Assembly: GCF_003937825.1 (NCBI RefSeq)
Contig: NZ_RSFW01000014.1
Coordinates: forward strand, 62,001-126,000
Origin: Mesobacillus subterraneus
GTDB taxonomy: Bacteria > Bacillota > Bacilli > Bacillales > Cytobacillaceae
Length of the DNA: 64,000 nt
Direction: 5' to 3'
The notes under the pieces were generated by a model. It was not told the origin of the DNA. It was given only the letters and a program-made list of their open reading frames with translations, and did no database searches. Position numbers and translations under genes: made by a program. The first letter of the stretch is position 1, and every line of letters starts with the position of its first letter. Below are positions 9,459 through 18,850 of this stretch, piece by piece.

Positions 9459-11537
9459 TTACACCATTCGATTCCAGTGGCGGTGTGCAACGACCGCATC
9501 GATAAATTTCTGGCTCTCGCCGGTTACTTCCTTGCTGTTCTCGAAAATAACCACACCTGATGCGCCTTCAGTACTGATGCCGGCAGCGGCGAGCAGATCA
9601 GAGCCCTCTTTTCCAGCTCCTACTGCCTTGAAGTGGCTGAATGCTTCATCCACGAAATAAACCGCTTCCTTCTTCTGCTTCAGGCTGTCCACGCTATGCT
9701 GCCCACCTGCGATATACAGGGCATCATACAACACCGAGCTGCTTGTAAGGAATGTGTGGTCCACTTCGATTTCTTTGCCATCATCGCCCTTAAGCATGCC
9801 CAGCTTCTGGCTGATGACTTCAGCGGTGATTCCGCTCTTTTTCAGCATCTCCATCAAGCCTGAAACTTCAGCACCATTGAAGCCATTGTCAGCCAGGAGT
9901 GCTACCTTCCTTGTGTTTGGCAGCTTTACAGTGTTCATTTGGCTCAAGGCTGGTGATGAAAGCGTCACTTCCATCGGTTTATTATCTGTCGGTGCCTTCA
10001 TGCCAAGGCTGTCGGCAACCTGTTCCGCCAGGTACAAGTCAATGTTTGTGAGCATTTTGACTACCTTCATCCGGATATCCTTGCTTTTCACTTTGCCAAG
10101 CTCGAAGCTGTAAGCCTCGATGATATGCTGTTTTTCCACATCAGACATACTGTTCCAGAAAAGAATCGCCTGTGAATAATGGTCGTTGAAGCTGTCGCTG
10201 CGCTGGCGGACCTTCCTGCCTTCCACCTTCTCCTGATAATGCTCAAAGCCGCCATCGTTCGAAGGTGCAGGATGCGGATCATTATTCTGCAGGGAGTTCT
10301 TATGATAAGAAACCTGTCCGCGGTCAATCGTCATCCGGTGCATACCGTCACGCTGATTATTATGGAACGGGCATACCGGCCTGTTGATCGGGATCTCATG
10401 GAAATTCGGACCGCCCAGGCGGGTCAGCTGGGTGTCTGTATAGGAGAACAGACGTCCCTGCAGTAGCGGGTCATTTGTAAAATCAATCCCTGGCACGACA
10501 TGCCCCGGGTGGAATGCGACCTGCTCTGTTTCAGCAAAAACATTGGTTACGTTTTGGTTCAAGGTCATTTTTCCAATGATCTTGACCGGAACCAATTCCT
10601 CGGGCCAGATTTTCGTAGGGTCCAGGACATCAAAATCAAATTTGAACTCATCCTCTTCCTCAATCAACTGGACGCCTAGTTCAAACTCCGGATAATCCCC
10701 TTTTTCAATCGCTTCATAAAGGTCTTTGCGGTGGAAATCCGGGTCTTTACCGGCAAGCTTTTGTGCTTCATCCCAAACCAATGAGTGTACTCCCAGAACA
10801 GGCTTCCAGTGGAACTTTACAAAACGTGCCTTCCCTTGCTCGTTGACAAGCCGGAAAGTGTGGACACCGAAGCCTTCCATCATCCGGTAGCTTCGCGGAA
10901 TGGCACGATCTGACATCGCCCAAATAACCGTATGCGCGGACTCGGTGTTATTTACAACGAAATCCCAGAATGTATCATGGGCGGTAGAGGCCTGCGGCAT
11001 CTCATTATGCGGCTCCGGCTTGAAGGAGTGCACCAAATCAGGAAATTTGATTGCATCCTGAATAAAAAAGACAGGAATATTGTTTCCGACAAGGTCGTAA
11101 TTGCCTTCCTCGGTATAGAACTTCGTCGAGAACCCGCGGACATCGCGGACAGAGTCTCCTGACCCGCGTGAGCCCGCCACCGTTGAAAAACGGACAAAGA
11201 CCGGCGTCTTCTTGCCTGGGTCCTGCAAAAAATTAGCTTTCGTATATTCAGCCATTGGCTCGTACACCTGAAAATATCCATGTGCTGCATACCCTCTCGC
11301 ATGGACAACACGCTCAGGAATTCGTTCGTGATCAAAATGGGTCATTTTTTCGCGGAAATGGAAGTCTTCCATTAGGGTCGGCCCCCGCACTCCCGCTTTC
11401 AAGGAATGCTCATCATCGGTAACGCGGACACCCTGGTTCGTCGTCAGCGCCTCGCCATCATGTCCAGACCTGAATTGCTCAAGCTGCTGATCTTTTGAAT
11501 TTTCGTTCACAGATTGATTCTTCTCGTCTTTCTTCAC
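9459..11537 (-). CDS. katE: Large-subunit monofunctional catalase (HPII type)
   Basis: Haem catalase converting hydrogen peroxide to water and oxygen. From the chosen start it has 692 residues, which fits clade 2 large catalases. Seen: the catalytic His region FVRFSTVAGSRGSGD preceded by RVVHARGYAAHG, the Asn in FVGNNIP-like context (YDLVGNNIPVFF), and the haem Tyr region RLFSYTDTQLTRLG. The last 150 residues (RKVALLADNGFNGAEV, DALYIAGGQ) form the DJ-1/glutaminase-like C-terminal domain typical of large subunits. The start is GTG at 11537 behind GGGAGGAAT; the open frame extends 19 codons further upstream with no ribosome site. No convincing sigma-B or PerR site was found upstream. Confidence 0.93.
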   Translation of the reverse strand: MKKDEKNQSVNENSKDQQLEQFRSGHDGEALTTNQGVRVTDDEHSLKAGVRGPTLMEDFHFREKMTHFDHERIPERVVHARGYAAHGYFQVYEPMAEYTKANFLQDPGKKTPVFVRFSTVAGSRGSGDSVRDVRGFSTKFYTEEGNYDLVGNNIPVFFIQDAIKFPDLVHSFKPEPHNEMPQASTAHDTFWDFVVNNTESAHTVIWAMSDRAIPRSYRMMEGFGVHTFRLVNEQGKARFVKFHWKPVLGVHSLVWDEAQKLAGKDPDFHRKDLYEAIEKGDYPEFELGVQLIEEEDEFKFDFDVLDPTKIWPEELVPVKIIGKMTLNQNVTNVFAETEQVAFHPGHVVPGIDFTNDPLLQGRLFSYTDTQLTRLGGPNFHEIPINRPVCPFHNNQRDGMHRMTIDRGQVSYHKNSLQNNDPHPAPSNDGGFEHYQEKVEGRKVRQRSDSFNDHYSQAILFWNSMSDVEKQHIIEAYSFELGKVKSKDIRMKVVKMLTNIDLYLAEQVADSLGMKAPTDNKPMEVTLSSPALSQMNTVKLPNTRKVALLADNGFNGAEVSGLMEMLKKSGITAEVISQKLGMLKGDDGKEIEVDHTFLTSSSVLYDALYIAGGQHSVDSLKQKKEAVYFVDEAFSHFKAVGAGKEGSDLLAAAGISTEGASGVVIFENSKEVTGESQKFIDAVVAHRHWNRMV

Positions 11538-11656
11538 TGATTCATTCCTCCCGTTTCTGTTCTGGAAGCATGTCAATATGTATGAAACGTTCATAAGTTG
11601 CCATCCTATTGATCACCGAACCTGCGGCCATGCCCCTCTATGGACGTATACCACAA

Positions 11657-11688
11657 CAAAAAGCCCGCTAAACGGATATTTAGCAGGC
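11657..11688 (-). terminator. Intrinsic terminator after the lipoprotein gene
   Basis: Stem GCCTGCTAAA / TTTAGCGGGC on the reverse strand followed by TTTTTG. Confidence 0.75.
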
Positions 11689-11698
11689 GCATTTGTTG

Positions 11699-12070
11699 CT
11701 AGAGGTTTTCCTCAACATATTGTTTCGCATCTTCAGGAGAAGCGAATGGTTTTACAAAAGTGATTTTTGTGCTGTCATACACCACGAGCAGGAAGCCATC
11801 TGCAACCTGGATAATATCAGCAGTTAGGTTTTCATCACTTGGCGGCCTGACTGTTTCCTGGATGGCCGCTTGTCCTTTGTCCTGCCATGTTTGTATTTCA
11901 ACTGCATATGCATCGACACTCATTCCTTCGGTGAATCTTTCCTGGAGGTAATCGACTGTCACCGGATCCTCCTGCGTCTTTACTTCCGTTTCCGGCGGCC
12001 CGTCCTGTCCGTCCGAACTGCATCCCGCAAGCAGGCCCGCTGCTGCTAATGATAATAGTAGTTTCTTCAT
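11699..12070 (-). CDS. Small lipoprotein of unknown function
   Basis: A 123-residue protein from ATG 12070 behind GGAGGATCTT; the longer open frame upstream lacks a ribosome site. The N-terminus MKKLLLSLAAAGLLAGCSSD is a type II signal peptide with lipobox LAGC, so the protein is expected to be anchored outside the membrane. The mature part is acidic, with no recognised domain. An exact GGGTAT about 40 nt upstream of the start is a possible sigma-B -10 box, but the -35 match is poor. It is monocistronic between terminators. Confidence 0.75.
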   Translation of the reverse strand: MKKLLLSLAAAGLLAGCSSDGQDGPPETEVKTQEDPVTVDYLQERFTEGMSVDAYAVEIQTWQDKGQAAIQETVRPPSDENLTADIIQVADGFLLVVYDSTKITFVKPFASPEDAKQYVEENL

Positions 12071-12164
12071 AAGATCCTCCTTATCGTAAGATTCTCTTAT
12101 CGTATTGATACCCGTTTTGAGGAAGTGGAAAAGGGATTTCACGCATTTGGTTGGAATTGGCAGG

Positions 12165-12197
12165 TTAAAAAACAGGATTCCACGAGGAACCCTGTTT
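12165..12197 (-). terminator. Intrinsic terminator after ferritin
   Basis: Stem AAACAGG-TTCC / GGAA-CCTGTTT with a T-run on the reverse strand. Confidence 0.85.
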
Positions 12198-12209
12198 GCT
12201 CATCCTATT

Positions 12210-12713
12210 TTACTCTGGAGCGGTGAATGTGCGCTGTGCCAGTTCGTTTTCCAGCATGAAGAATGCATTGCTGTCCTGATCGATTCTGCGAAGCTTCTGG
12301 ATCAGGCTGTCAAATAGAGCTTCTTCCTCCACCTGCTCTTCGATGAACCATTTCAGGAAGGTCATCGTCGCGTGCTCACGCTCATCCAAAGCTATATCGG
12401 CAAGATTGTAGATTCGGCGTGTTACTTCCTTCTCGTGCCCAAGGCCTTTTTCAAAAACATCGAGCACGGATGAGAACTCGTTTGATGGGGCTGGGAAACC
12501 ATCGAATGTCACGCGCTCTCCCATATCATTGATGAAGTTGTAGAACTTCATCGCATGGAAGCGTTCCTCTTCTGCCTGAACCAGGAAGAAGTTTGCGAAT
12601 CCATCTAGATTTTCCGCAGAGCAATAAGCTGCCATCGCCATATACGCATGTGCAGAATAAAATTCATAATTCATTTGTTCAATCAAACCATTAACCAACT
12701 TTTCACTGATCAT
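12210..12713 (-). CDS. ftnA: Non-haem ferritin (iron storage)
   Basis: A 167-residue four-helix ferritin. The diiron ferroxidase ligands are visible: E17 in NYEFYS, E49 and H52 in EEERFHAM, and the later glutamates in helix C/D (DEREHATMTFLKWFIEEQVEEE). It oxidises Fe(II) and stores it in a 24-mer shell. It starts 19 nt after the stop of the rlmCD-like gene, so it may be partly co-transcribed, though the functions are unrelated. The catalase nearby suggests a local cluster of oxidative/iron stress genes (inference). Confidence 0.93.
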   Translation of the reverse strand: MISEKLVNGLIEQMNYEFYSAHAYMAMAAYCSAENLDGFANFFLVQAEEERFHAMKFYNFINDMGERVTFDGFPAPSNEFSSVLDVFEKGLGHEKEVTRRIYNLADIALDEREHATMTFLKWFIEEQVEEEALFDSLIQKLRRIDQDSNAFFMLENELAQRTFTAPE

Positions 12714-12731
12714 CAGTCATTCCTCCTCTTT

Positions 12732-14117
12732 CTACTTTAAAACCAGTCTCGTCACACTCTCGATCTGGCTGGTGTGCGGGAACATGTCCACTGGCTGTAT
12801 ATATTCTACTTTATAATGGCTTCCTAATGTATGAATATCCTTTGCCAGCGTCGATGGATTGCAGGAAACGTAAACAAATGTCTTTGGCTTGATTTTCAGG
12901 ACCGTTTTCAGGAATTCCTGGTCACAGCCTGTCCGCGGCGGGTCTACAACGATTACATCATGCCGCCAGCCTTCGTTCAGCCATTTTGGAAGCAGCTCTT
13001 CGGCTTTGCCCACGTAAAACTTCGCATGCTGAACCCCATGCTTTTCGGCATTTTTTTTCGCATCATCAATTGATTCGGGAATGACATCCATTCCTCGGAC
13101 CTCACCGGCCTGATCTGCCATCCATAAGCCGATTGTTCCGACTCCGCAATAAGCATCCACCAGTTTTTCTTTGCCCGTGAGCTTTGCGGCGGACTTTGCC
13201 TCATTGTACAGCTTCACGGTCTGTTCAGGATTCAGCTGGAAAAATGTCCGCGCGGAAAGCTCGAACTGAAGGTCGCCAAGTGTTTCCTGGATAAAGTCGC
13301 TTCCTTCCAGGGTTGCGGTATCCTTGCCAAAAATGACGGACGTTTTCTCGCCGTTGACATTTTGGACAATCGAGTTGACCTCCGGAAGACGCTTCTTGAT
13401 TTCCTGAATAATAATGTCCTTTTTCGGAAGTTCTTTTTTCGTCGTGATCAGGACGATTTGCAATTCCCCCGTCTTCACCCCTGTTCGGGCAACGATTGTC
13501 CGGACCAGGCCTTTATGCTTTCGCTCATTGTAAATCGGAATCTTCAAATCCTGAAGGATGCCTTTAACCACTTCTGTCGCCTTCGTCGTGGCCGGATGCT
13601 GAACGGCACATTGCTCGATGTTGATCAGATTGTGTGAGTTCAAGCCATAAAGGCCGGCCAGCACCTTGCCATCTCTTTCGCCAACCTGGAACTGGCTTTT
13701 GTTGCGGTAGCCCCAAGGATTCTCCATGCCGATTGTCGGCCTGATGTCGAGCGCATCGATCTTCAGTTTCGAATGGCGTTCGAGAGCCTGGATGACAATG
13801 TCACGCTTTTCATTCAGCTGCTGGTCGTAGCGCAAATGCTGGAGCTGACAGCCGCCGCACTGGTCATACACCGGACAGAGCGGCTTGATTCGATGCTCTG
13901 ACTTTTTGCGGATTTTCTTGATTTTTGCTTCGGCGAACTTGGGGTGGACCTTCGTCGCTTCCACGACCACTTCCTCACCTGGCAGCGCACCAGGAACGAA
14001 TACGACCTGCCGTTTAAAATAACCGACACCCTCGCCATTGATTCCAAGACGCTTGATTGTCAGCGGAAAAGTCTGCTTCAGCTGCAATTTCGCTGTTGTT
14101 TGTTGTTCTTTTTTCAT
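12732..14117 (-). CDS. rlmCD: 23S rRNA (uracil-C5) methyltransferase, RlmCD/RumA type
   Basis: A 461-residue SAM-dependent methyltransferase forming m5U in 23S rRNA. Residues about 15-75 are a TRAM RNA-binding domain. The [4Fe-4S] cysteines are in [14 protein letters not shown], with a further Cys in EQCAVQHP. The Rossmann domain shows [20 protein letters not shown], and the catalytic loop is [13 protein letters not shown]. subtilis has two such proteins (YefA = RlmCD, and YfjO). The YfjP-like neighbour points to the YfjO position, so the exact methylation sites (747, 1939 or both) are not settled by sequence. Confidence 0.88.
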   Translation of the reverse strand: MKKEQQTTAKLQLKQTFPLTIKRLGINGEGVGYFKRQVVFVPGALPGEEVVVEATKVHPKFAEAKIKKIRKKSEHRIKPLCPVYDQCGGCQLQHLRYDQQLNEKRDIVIQALERHSKLKIDALDIRPTIGMENPWGYRNKSQFQVGERDGKVLAGLYGLNSHNLINIEQCAVQHPATTKATEVVKGILQDLKIPIYNERKHKGLVRTIVARTGVKTGELQIVLITTKKELPKKDIIIQEIKKRLPEVNSIVQNVNGEKTSVIFGKDTATLEGSDFIQETLGDLQFELSARTFFQLNPEQTVKLYNEAKSAAKLTGKEKLVDAYCGVGTIGLWMADQAGEVRGMDVIPESIDDAKKNAEKHGVQHAKFYVGKAEELLPKWLNEGWRHDVIVVDPPRTGCDQEFLKTVLKIKPKTFVYVSCNPSTLAKDIHTLGSHYKVEYIQPVDMFPHTSQIESVTRLVLK

Positions 14118-14132
14118 AAAACTTCACTCCAA

Positions 14133-14993
14133 TTACTCAATGCTTCTCCATAAATAGAGCGAAGCATAGCTCAAATAAGGATTCCATGGTTCTTTCCACT
14201 TTTCCATCTCGGCTGGTGTCGGCTTTTGCTCCATGTTGAAGAATTTCTTCAACGCGTTCTGGATGCCGACGTCCCCCATCGGAAACAGGTTCGGCCTGCC
14301 TAAAGCAAACAGCAGGAAATTCTCCACTGTCCAGGGGCCGACGCCGCGTATTTTGATCAATTCCTGGGCAATTTCTGCGTCTGATTTTGCTTTTATTTTT
14401 TCAAAATCAAGCTGCCCTGATGCCGCCAGTTCTCCGATGCCAATGACATATTCCGCTTTCCGGCCGCTGAACTGCAATTCCCGCAGCTGTTCGACCGTGA
14501 GCTCTGCCACCTTTTCCGGTGAAGGATAAAACCAGACACCGTCTATTTCATCGCCAAACGTTGTGACAAACCGTTCTGTTAAAGTAAACGCAAACTTCAG
14601 ATTCAGCTGCTGATGGATGATGCTTTTAATCAAGCTCGAAAACGGATCGAATTCCAGCACCAGCGGAGTTCCAAAGTGATCGATGAACAGATTCTTAAGT
14701 TCGGTCGTTTGAAAATGCTCATGGACCTTGATCAATTCCACATCCCATTGAAAAATTTCCGTCAGGCGCTGAATCGTTCTTTCTTGATCATGATTGGCGC
14801 GAACGAGGAATTCAGGCTTCTCCAATGTACCAGTTCCGATGACCTCAGCGACTAATTTTTCGTTCCCGAACCTGAGCGGCACTTTTACGAGACGCTGTTC
14901 GATATTAACTATGTTTAAAGGATCCAGCGCCAGCCTGCTCAGCGCGAGATCAAAATCATATGGACCTGGAATTGCAACCTTCTCTTCCCACAT
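14133..14993 (-). CDS. yfjP: DNA-3-methyladenine glycosylase, AlkA/YfjP type
   Basis: A 286-residue HhH-GPD base-excision glycosylase. The helix-hairpin-helix is IKIRGVGPWTVENFLLFALG, followed by the catalytic aspartate in FPMGDVGIQNALKKFF. AlkA enzymes remove alkylated purines from DNA. The N-terminal 100 residues form the AlkA-like beta domain. Its stop is 15 nt before the rlmCD-like start, so the two probably share a transcript. A six-copy ATTGGCGAA array lies immediately upstream of its promoter side. Confidence 0.88.
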   Translation of the reverse strand: MWEEKVAIPGPYDFDLALSRLALDPLNIVNIEQRLVKVPLRFGNEKLVAEVIGTGTLEKPEFLVRANHDQERTIQRLTEIFQWDVELIKVHEHFQTTELKNLFIDHFGTPLVLEFDPFSSLIKSIIHQQLNLKFAFTLTERFVTTFGDEIDGVWFYPSPEKVAELTVEQLRELQFSGRKAEYVIGIGELAASGQLDFEKIKAKSDAEIAQELIKIRGVGPWTVENFLLFALGRPNLFPMGDVGIQNALKKFFNMEQKPTPAEMEKWKEPWNPYLSYASLYLWRSIE

Positions 14994-15096
14994 ACAAGTA
15001 ACCGCCCTTTAGTATTTTCCCCGTATTATAGCATTTTCACGTCTTTTTTACGAAAAATAGACGATTTGCTGCACATCTTATGGACGGGAAACTAGT

Positions 15097-15240
15097 TTAT
15101 TGGCGAAACCAGGCCACATATTGGCGATAATCTTTTTTTATTGACGAAAATAAAATTTTATTGGCGAAACTGCACCGTTTATTGGCGAAAACAAAGATTT
15201 ATTGGCGAACTGGAAAAAATCCTTGTTTCTTTCCAGTTCA
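15097..15240. repeat. ATTGGCGAA six-copy spaced array with terminal hairpin (copy 1)
   Basis: ATTGGCG-type cores start at 15099, 15120, 15140 (ATTGACG), 15160, 15181 and 15201, so spacing is 21, 20, 20, 21, 20 bp. Most are TTTATTGGCGAAA. The last unit runs into an inverted repeat GAACTGGAAA ... TTTCCAGTTC. A second array with identical spacing and the same end lies at 41676-41820. Confidence 0.9.
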
Positions 15241-15270
15241 AAAAGTCCCGGCACCTTAAAATGCCGGGAC
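15241..15270 (-). terminator. Intrinsic terminator after pdaA
   Basis: Stem GTCCCGGCA / TGCCGGGAC, with CTTTT on the reverse strand. Confidence 0.85.
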
Positions 15271-15278
15271 AAAAATGA

Positions 15279-16088
15279 TTAATACATCATCGGGTGCTTT
15301 ATGCCGTTTTTGCTTAGCATCAGGTCATCGAGGCTTTTAAAAGTATATCCTTGTTCCTTAAGGTCGCGGATCACTTTTCCGAGCGCGTCGGCATTGTCTT
15401 TTGATACGGTATGCAGAAGCAGGACCGCACCTGGATGGATTTGGCTCATGATTTTATCGTAGGAATATTGTGCGCCTCTTTGCTGGTCGGTGTTCCAATC
15501 GACAAACGCGAGCGACCAGAATACATGGGTATAACCTGCCTCCCTGGCTATTGCCATTGTTCGTTCGCTGAAAATTCCGCGGGGCGGTCGCAGATAAGCC
15601 ATGTCCTTCTTGCCGGTGATCCTTTCGGTTTCGGCCCGGACCATTTCAAGCTCCTTCATGATTTTTTCGTCGCTGATTTTCGTCATGTCCGGGTGATGCC
15701 AGGAATGGTTGCCGATGATGTGGCCTTCATTGGCCATCCTGGAGACAAGCTCGGGGGCACTTTCAAGATAATGGCCTGTCACAAAAAAAGCTGCCGGCAC
15801 TTTTTCTTCCCTTAAGGTATCAAGGATTTTTTCGGTATAGCCATTTTCATAGCCATTGTCGAATGTAAGATAAATATCCTTTGATTTCTTGTCCCCTTTA
15901 TAAACCGCTCCATGGTCTTCGAGGATGACTTCGAACATTCGGCCCGCATCTGCCTGCCTTCCGTTCCGCCCTTTCTTGAAGCCCCAATGCAATGGGGAAT
16001 TGGAATTTTCCTCCGCGCTGACCGCTGCCGGCAATGCAAATAACAACAGTATATTCAAGGCAATCAATAGTTTAAAGATTGTTTTCAT
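15279..16088 (-). CDS. pdaA: Delta-lactam-biosynthetic polysaccharide deacetylase PdaA
   Basis: A 269-residue secreted NodB-type deacetylase starting at ATG 16088 behind GGAGGAACATC. A signal peptide (MKTIFKLLIALNILLLFALP, then AVSAEE) precedes the NodB domain. Catalytic motifs: YLTFDNGYENGY (PdaA-type TFDNG rather than TFDDG), the metal His pair in HSWHHPDMT, RPPRGIFSER, and the late LLLHTVS. PdaA deacetylates N-acetylmuramic acid in spore cortex peptidoglycan, a step towards muramic-delta-lactam needed for germination. Its presence supports a spore-forming host. In B. subtilis it lies near the same yfj genes. Confidence 0.93.
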   Translation of the reverse strand: MKTIFKLLIALNILLLFALPAAVSAEENSNSPLHWGFKKGRNGRQADAGRMFEVILEDHGAVYKGDKKSKDIYLTFDNGYENGYTEKILDTLREEKVPAAFFVTGHYLESAPELVSRMANEGHIIGNHSWHHPDMTKISDEKIMKELEMVRAETERITGKKDMAYLRPPRGIFSERTMAIAREAGYTHVFWSLAFVDWNTDQQRGAQYSYDKIMSQIHPGAVLLLHTVSKDNADALGKVIRDLKEQGYTFKSLDDLMLSKNGIKHPMMY

Positions 16089-16166
16089 GATGTTCCTCCA
16101 TTGATGTTTTCCCTTATTGTTTGCCAGCAGGAGAAAAAAATTCTTTCTAAAAAAAACACGCAACAC

Positions 16167-16200
16167 AAAAAAGGAAGCTCGCGATAAAGCGAACCTCCTT
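16167..16200 (-). terminator. Intrinsic terminator after fumA
   Basis: Imperfect stem AAGGA-G-TCGC / GCGA-C-TCCTT with a T-run on the reverse strand. Confidence 0.75.
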
Positions 16201-16207
16201 TGTCATT

Positions 16208-17761
16208 TTATTTATAAACTCTGTCAGCGAACTGAGCCAATTTTTCAAGAGAAGATTTTTCTACATCTTCATGCAGGCTGTTGCCGTGGGAATCCATTGT
16301 GACCACCGCTGTGAAGCCTTCGACATTCAGGTGCCACATTGCTTCTGGAATACCGAAATTCATCAGGTCAACACCCTCGACCGATTTGATGCAGTCAGCA
16401 TAATACTGTGCAGCTCCGCCAATCGCATTCAGGTAAACGCCGCCGTGCTCCTTCAGTGCAGCAAGCGTCTTCGCGCCCATCCCGCCTTTTCCGATGACTG
16501 CGCGGATGCCAAACCTCTTCATGATGTCACCCTGGTAAGGCTCCTCACGAATACTTGTCGTCGGTCCTGCAGCCTTCACATGCCAATTGCCTTCTTCATC
16601 TTTTAGCATAACCGGACCGCAGTGGTAAATGATCTGCCCATTCAAATCTACAGGTGAATCATGGTCTGACAGGTATTTGTGAATCGCATCGCGGCCAGTG
16701 TACATCATGCCGTCGATCCTGACCACATCGCCAACCTTCAATCCGCGGATTTGCTCTTCAGTAATTGGAGCTGTCAGGGTTACAACGTTCTGTTCAACCG
16801 GTGCTTCAACTGCTGCAGCGATTTCTTGTGCCGCAGGCTGAGCGAAGTCGATCTTTTCTCCCTCCTGGTACATCCATTCTTTGATTTCCCCAGTTTCAGG
16901 ATTTACCGCTACACCAAGACGTCGGTATGCCCAGCAGTTGTAAGCTACAGATACGTAAAAGCTTGCGGGGATGCGGTTCATGACACCAATTTTGCATCCA
17001 AGCAAAGTTGTCTCTCCGCCAAATCCCATCGTGCCAATTCCTAGCTTATTGGCATTTTCCATCACATATTCTTCAAGGTCGCGCAGTTCCTCGTTCGGAT
17101 TGACATCGTCAACTGAACGGAATAGCTGTTCCTTCGCCAAATCGTAACCGGAAGAACGGTCGCCGCCAATGCCGACACCGATGAAGCCGGCGCTGCAGCC
17201 TTGTCCCTGTGCCTGGTAAACGGAGTGCATGATGCACTTGCGGATGCCGTCAAGGTCACGGCCTGCACGTCCAAGTCCTTCAAGCTCAGCTGGAAGGCTG
17301 TACTGGATATTCTTGTTCTCACAGCCGCCACCTTTTAAAATCAGGCGGGCATCAATATAATCTTTTTCCCATTGTTCGAACTTGATGACTGGAGTGCCGC
17401 CGCCGAGGTTGTCGCCGCTGTTCTCACCTGTCAGTGAATCAACGGAGTTCGGACGCAGCTTGCCATTCTTAGTCGCAAGGGCAATTGCATTATAGATCGC
17501 CTTTTTCATTTCAATTTGGTTCGCTCCGACCGGGGTCTTGATTTTAAAAGTCGGCAGGCCAGTATCCTGGCAGATTGGCGAGACATTGTCATCAGCCATT
17601 TTGATATTATTCGTAATCGTATCAAGGCTCATCGCTGAACGGGTACCCGCATTTTCGCGCTCCGCAGCCGCTTTGATCGCCCTGCGCACATCCTTCGGCA
17701 GGTTCGTGGATGTTTCAACTATCAGCTCGTACATGCTTTCCTGAAACTTCTCGATATTCAT
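16208..17761 (-). CDS. fumA: Class I (iron-sulfur) fumarate hydratase
   Basis: A 517-residue fused class I fumarase, interconverting fumarate and malate in the TCA cycle. The N-terminal alpha part contains the cluster cysteine in SPICQDTGLPTFKIKTPVG. Further conserved cysteines lie in GGGCENKNIQYSLPA and GQGCSAGFIGVGIGGDRSSG. The C-terminal beta part (from about 320, LTAPITEEQIRGLKVGDVV) carries HCGPVM and GKGGMGAKTLAALKEHG. B. subtilis relies on the unrelated class II CitG; class I enzymes use an oxygen-labile [4Fe-4S] cluster, which fits the anaerobic respiration genes elsewhere in the window (inference). Confidence 0.93.
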   Translation of the reverse strand: MNIEKFQESMYELIVETSTNLPKDVRRAIKAAAERENAGTRSAMSLDTITNNIKMADDNVSPICQDTGLPTFKIKTPVGANQIEMKKAIYNAIALATKNGKLRPNSVDSLTGENSGDNLGGGTPVIKFEQWEKDYIDARLILKGGGCENKNIQYSLPAELEGLGRAGRDLDGIRKCIMHSVYQAQGQGCSAGFIGVGIGGDRSSGYDLAKEQLFRSVDDVNPNEELRDLEEYVMENANKLGIGTMGFGGETTLLGCKIGVMNRIPASFYVSVAYNCWAYRRLGVAVNPETGEIKEWMYQEGEKIDFAQPAAQEIAAAVEAPVEQNVVTLTAPITEEQIRGLKVGDVVRIDGMMYTGRDAIHKYLSDHDSPVDLNGQIIYHCGPVMLKDEEGNWHVKAAGPTTSIREEPYQGDIMKRFGIRAVIGKGGMGAKTLAALKEHGGVYLNAIGGAAQYYADCIKSVEGVDLMNFGIPEAMWHLNVEGFTAVVTMDSHGNSLHEDVEKSSLEKLAQFADRVYK

Positions 17762-17911
17762 CAGTTTACCCCTCTCTGCTCCCTGTTCGTGAATCTTATA
17801 TGTGTAAATTTTATAACAATTTCTCCGATATCATTATACTCCTATCATCTATTGATTTAAAGATAGAATATGGAATCGGTTACAAGGAAATTAAGGGCAG
17901 TTTCTCATAAA

Positions 17912-17938
17912 ATAAAAAGAGACCCGTAAAAGGGCCCC
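17912..17938 (-). terminator. Intrinsic terminator after the SE1561 gene
   Basis: GGGGCCC pairs with GGGTCTC (two G-U pairs), then TTTTTATTTT on the reverse strand. Confidence 0.6.
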
Positions 17939-18124
17939 TTACAAATCGCGATTCTTGAACTCGCGGCATTTTGCATCCATTTCTTCAACAATCTGGATCA
18001 TGCGGTCGATATCCTCAAGATCTGCCTCTTCAGGATCGATTGCTTCCAGCAATTCAGAGAACATATCCAGACGCTGTTTCAAAAATACAACCTGTGTATT
18101 TTTATCGTTAATCGGATTTCCCAA
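17939..18124 (-). CDS. SE1561 family small protein (YfjT-like)
   Basis: A 61-residue acidic, probably coiled-coil protein (DKNTQVVFLKQRLDMFSELL, then EAIDPEEADLEDIDRMI). It fits the SE1561 family, of which B. subtilis YfjT is a member. Function is unknown. The start has GAAAGGAGCGAG upstream. Its position next to pdaA/fumA keeps the yfj order. Confidence 0.75.
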   Translation of the reverse strand: MGNPINDKNTQVVFLKQRLDMFSELLEAIDPEEADLEDIDRMIQIVEEMDAKCREFKNRDL

Positions 18125-18309
18125 ACTTTCTCGCTCCTTTCACTATCGTTAACATCCTACCTAAAATCTGTCTATTTTACAATAAATAATCAAACAGTTG
18201 GTTCTATTATTCCCCGAAGCTGGTCTGCAACAACACGTTTGTGAATGTCTTTTAAAGCAATAGTTTACGACAGGGACATTAAGTTAAAACATACATAGAG
18301 GTGAAAAGT

Positions 18310-18813
18310 ATGTTTTTCAATTCCTGGGACGCGATTTTCCGCACATTGATTGTCGGGGTGCTGGCGTATAGTGGTTTAGTGATCTTGCTGCGGATTTCGG
18401 GTAAAAGAACTTTATCGAAAATGAATGCCTTTGACTTGATTGTGACGGTTGCACTTGGTTCGACTCTGGCATCAATCCTTCTGAATAAAAATGTGGCCCT
18501 GATGGAAGGCCTATCGGCATTTTTCATTCTGATTGCACTTCAGTACCTGGTTGCGTGGCTGTCTGTACATTCCGACAGATTCAAGAAACTAATCAAGTCT
18601 GATCCGCAGTTATTGTTTTACAGGGGAGAATTTTTAACTGATAAGATAAACAAAGAGCGTGTTCTCGAAGTGGAGATTCTCCAGGCAGCCCGGTCGAGCG
18701 GTATCCAATCATTGGATGATGCTGAGGCAGTTGTGCTCGAAACGGATGGCAGTATCTCCGTCATAAAAAAATCCGATTCAAATGCTGATACAATAGCTAA
18801 TGTCAAAAAATAA
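18310..18813 (+). CDS. DUF421/YetF family membrane protein
   Basis: A 167-residue protein. ATG 18310 is chosen because GAGGTGA (18299-18305) sits at the right distance; an in-frame GTG at 18301 lies inside that ribosome site. Three membrane segments occupy about residues 10-85, with the family signature GLVILLRISGKRTLSKMNAFD and LIVTVALGSTLASILL. The soluble C-terminal YetF domain includes LLFYRGEFL and EILQAARSSGIQSLDDAEAVV, then VLETDGSISVI. YetF paralogues have been linked to germination receptors in Bacillus, but the role of this copy is unknown. Confidence 0.88.
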   Translation: MFFNSWDAIFRTLIVGVLAYSGLVILLRISGKRTLSKMNAFDLIVTVALGSTLASILLNKNVALMEGLSAFFILIALQYLVAWLSVHSDRFKKLIKSDPQLLFYRGEFLTDKINKERVLEVEILQAARSSGIQSLDDAEAVVLETDGSISVIKKSDSNADTIANVKK

Positions 18814-18845
18814 GAAAGCAGGCTGATACACTCGTCAGCCTGCCA
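18806..18845. terminator. Terminator between convergent DUF421 and ggt genes
   Basis: Perfect stem GCAGGCTGA / TCAGCCTGC, with the better T-run on the reverse strand. Confidence 0.8.
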
Positions 18846-18850
18846 TTGTT

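Noticed and set aside
11538-11660. Sigma-B promoter for the catalase gene
   Set aside because: No GTTTAA / GGGTAT pair with correct spacing could be found.
15097-15240. Possible CRISPR array
   Set aside because: Cores of about 9-13 bp with 7-11 bp gaps are far too short, and no cas genes are present.
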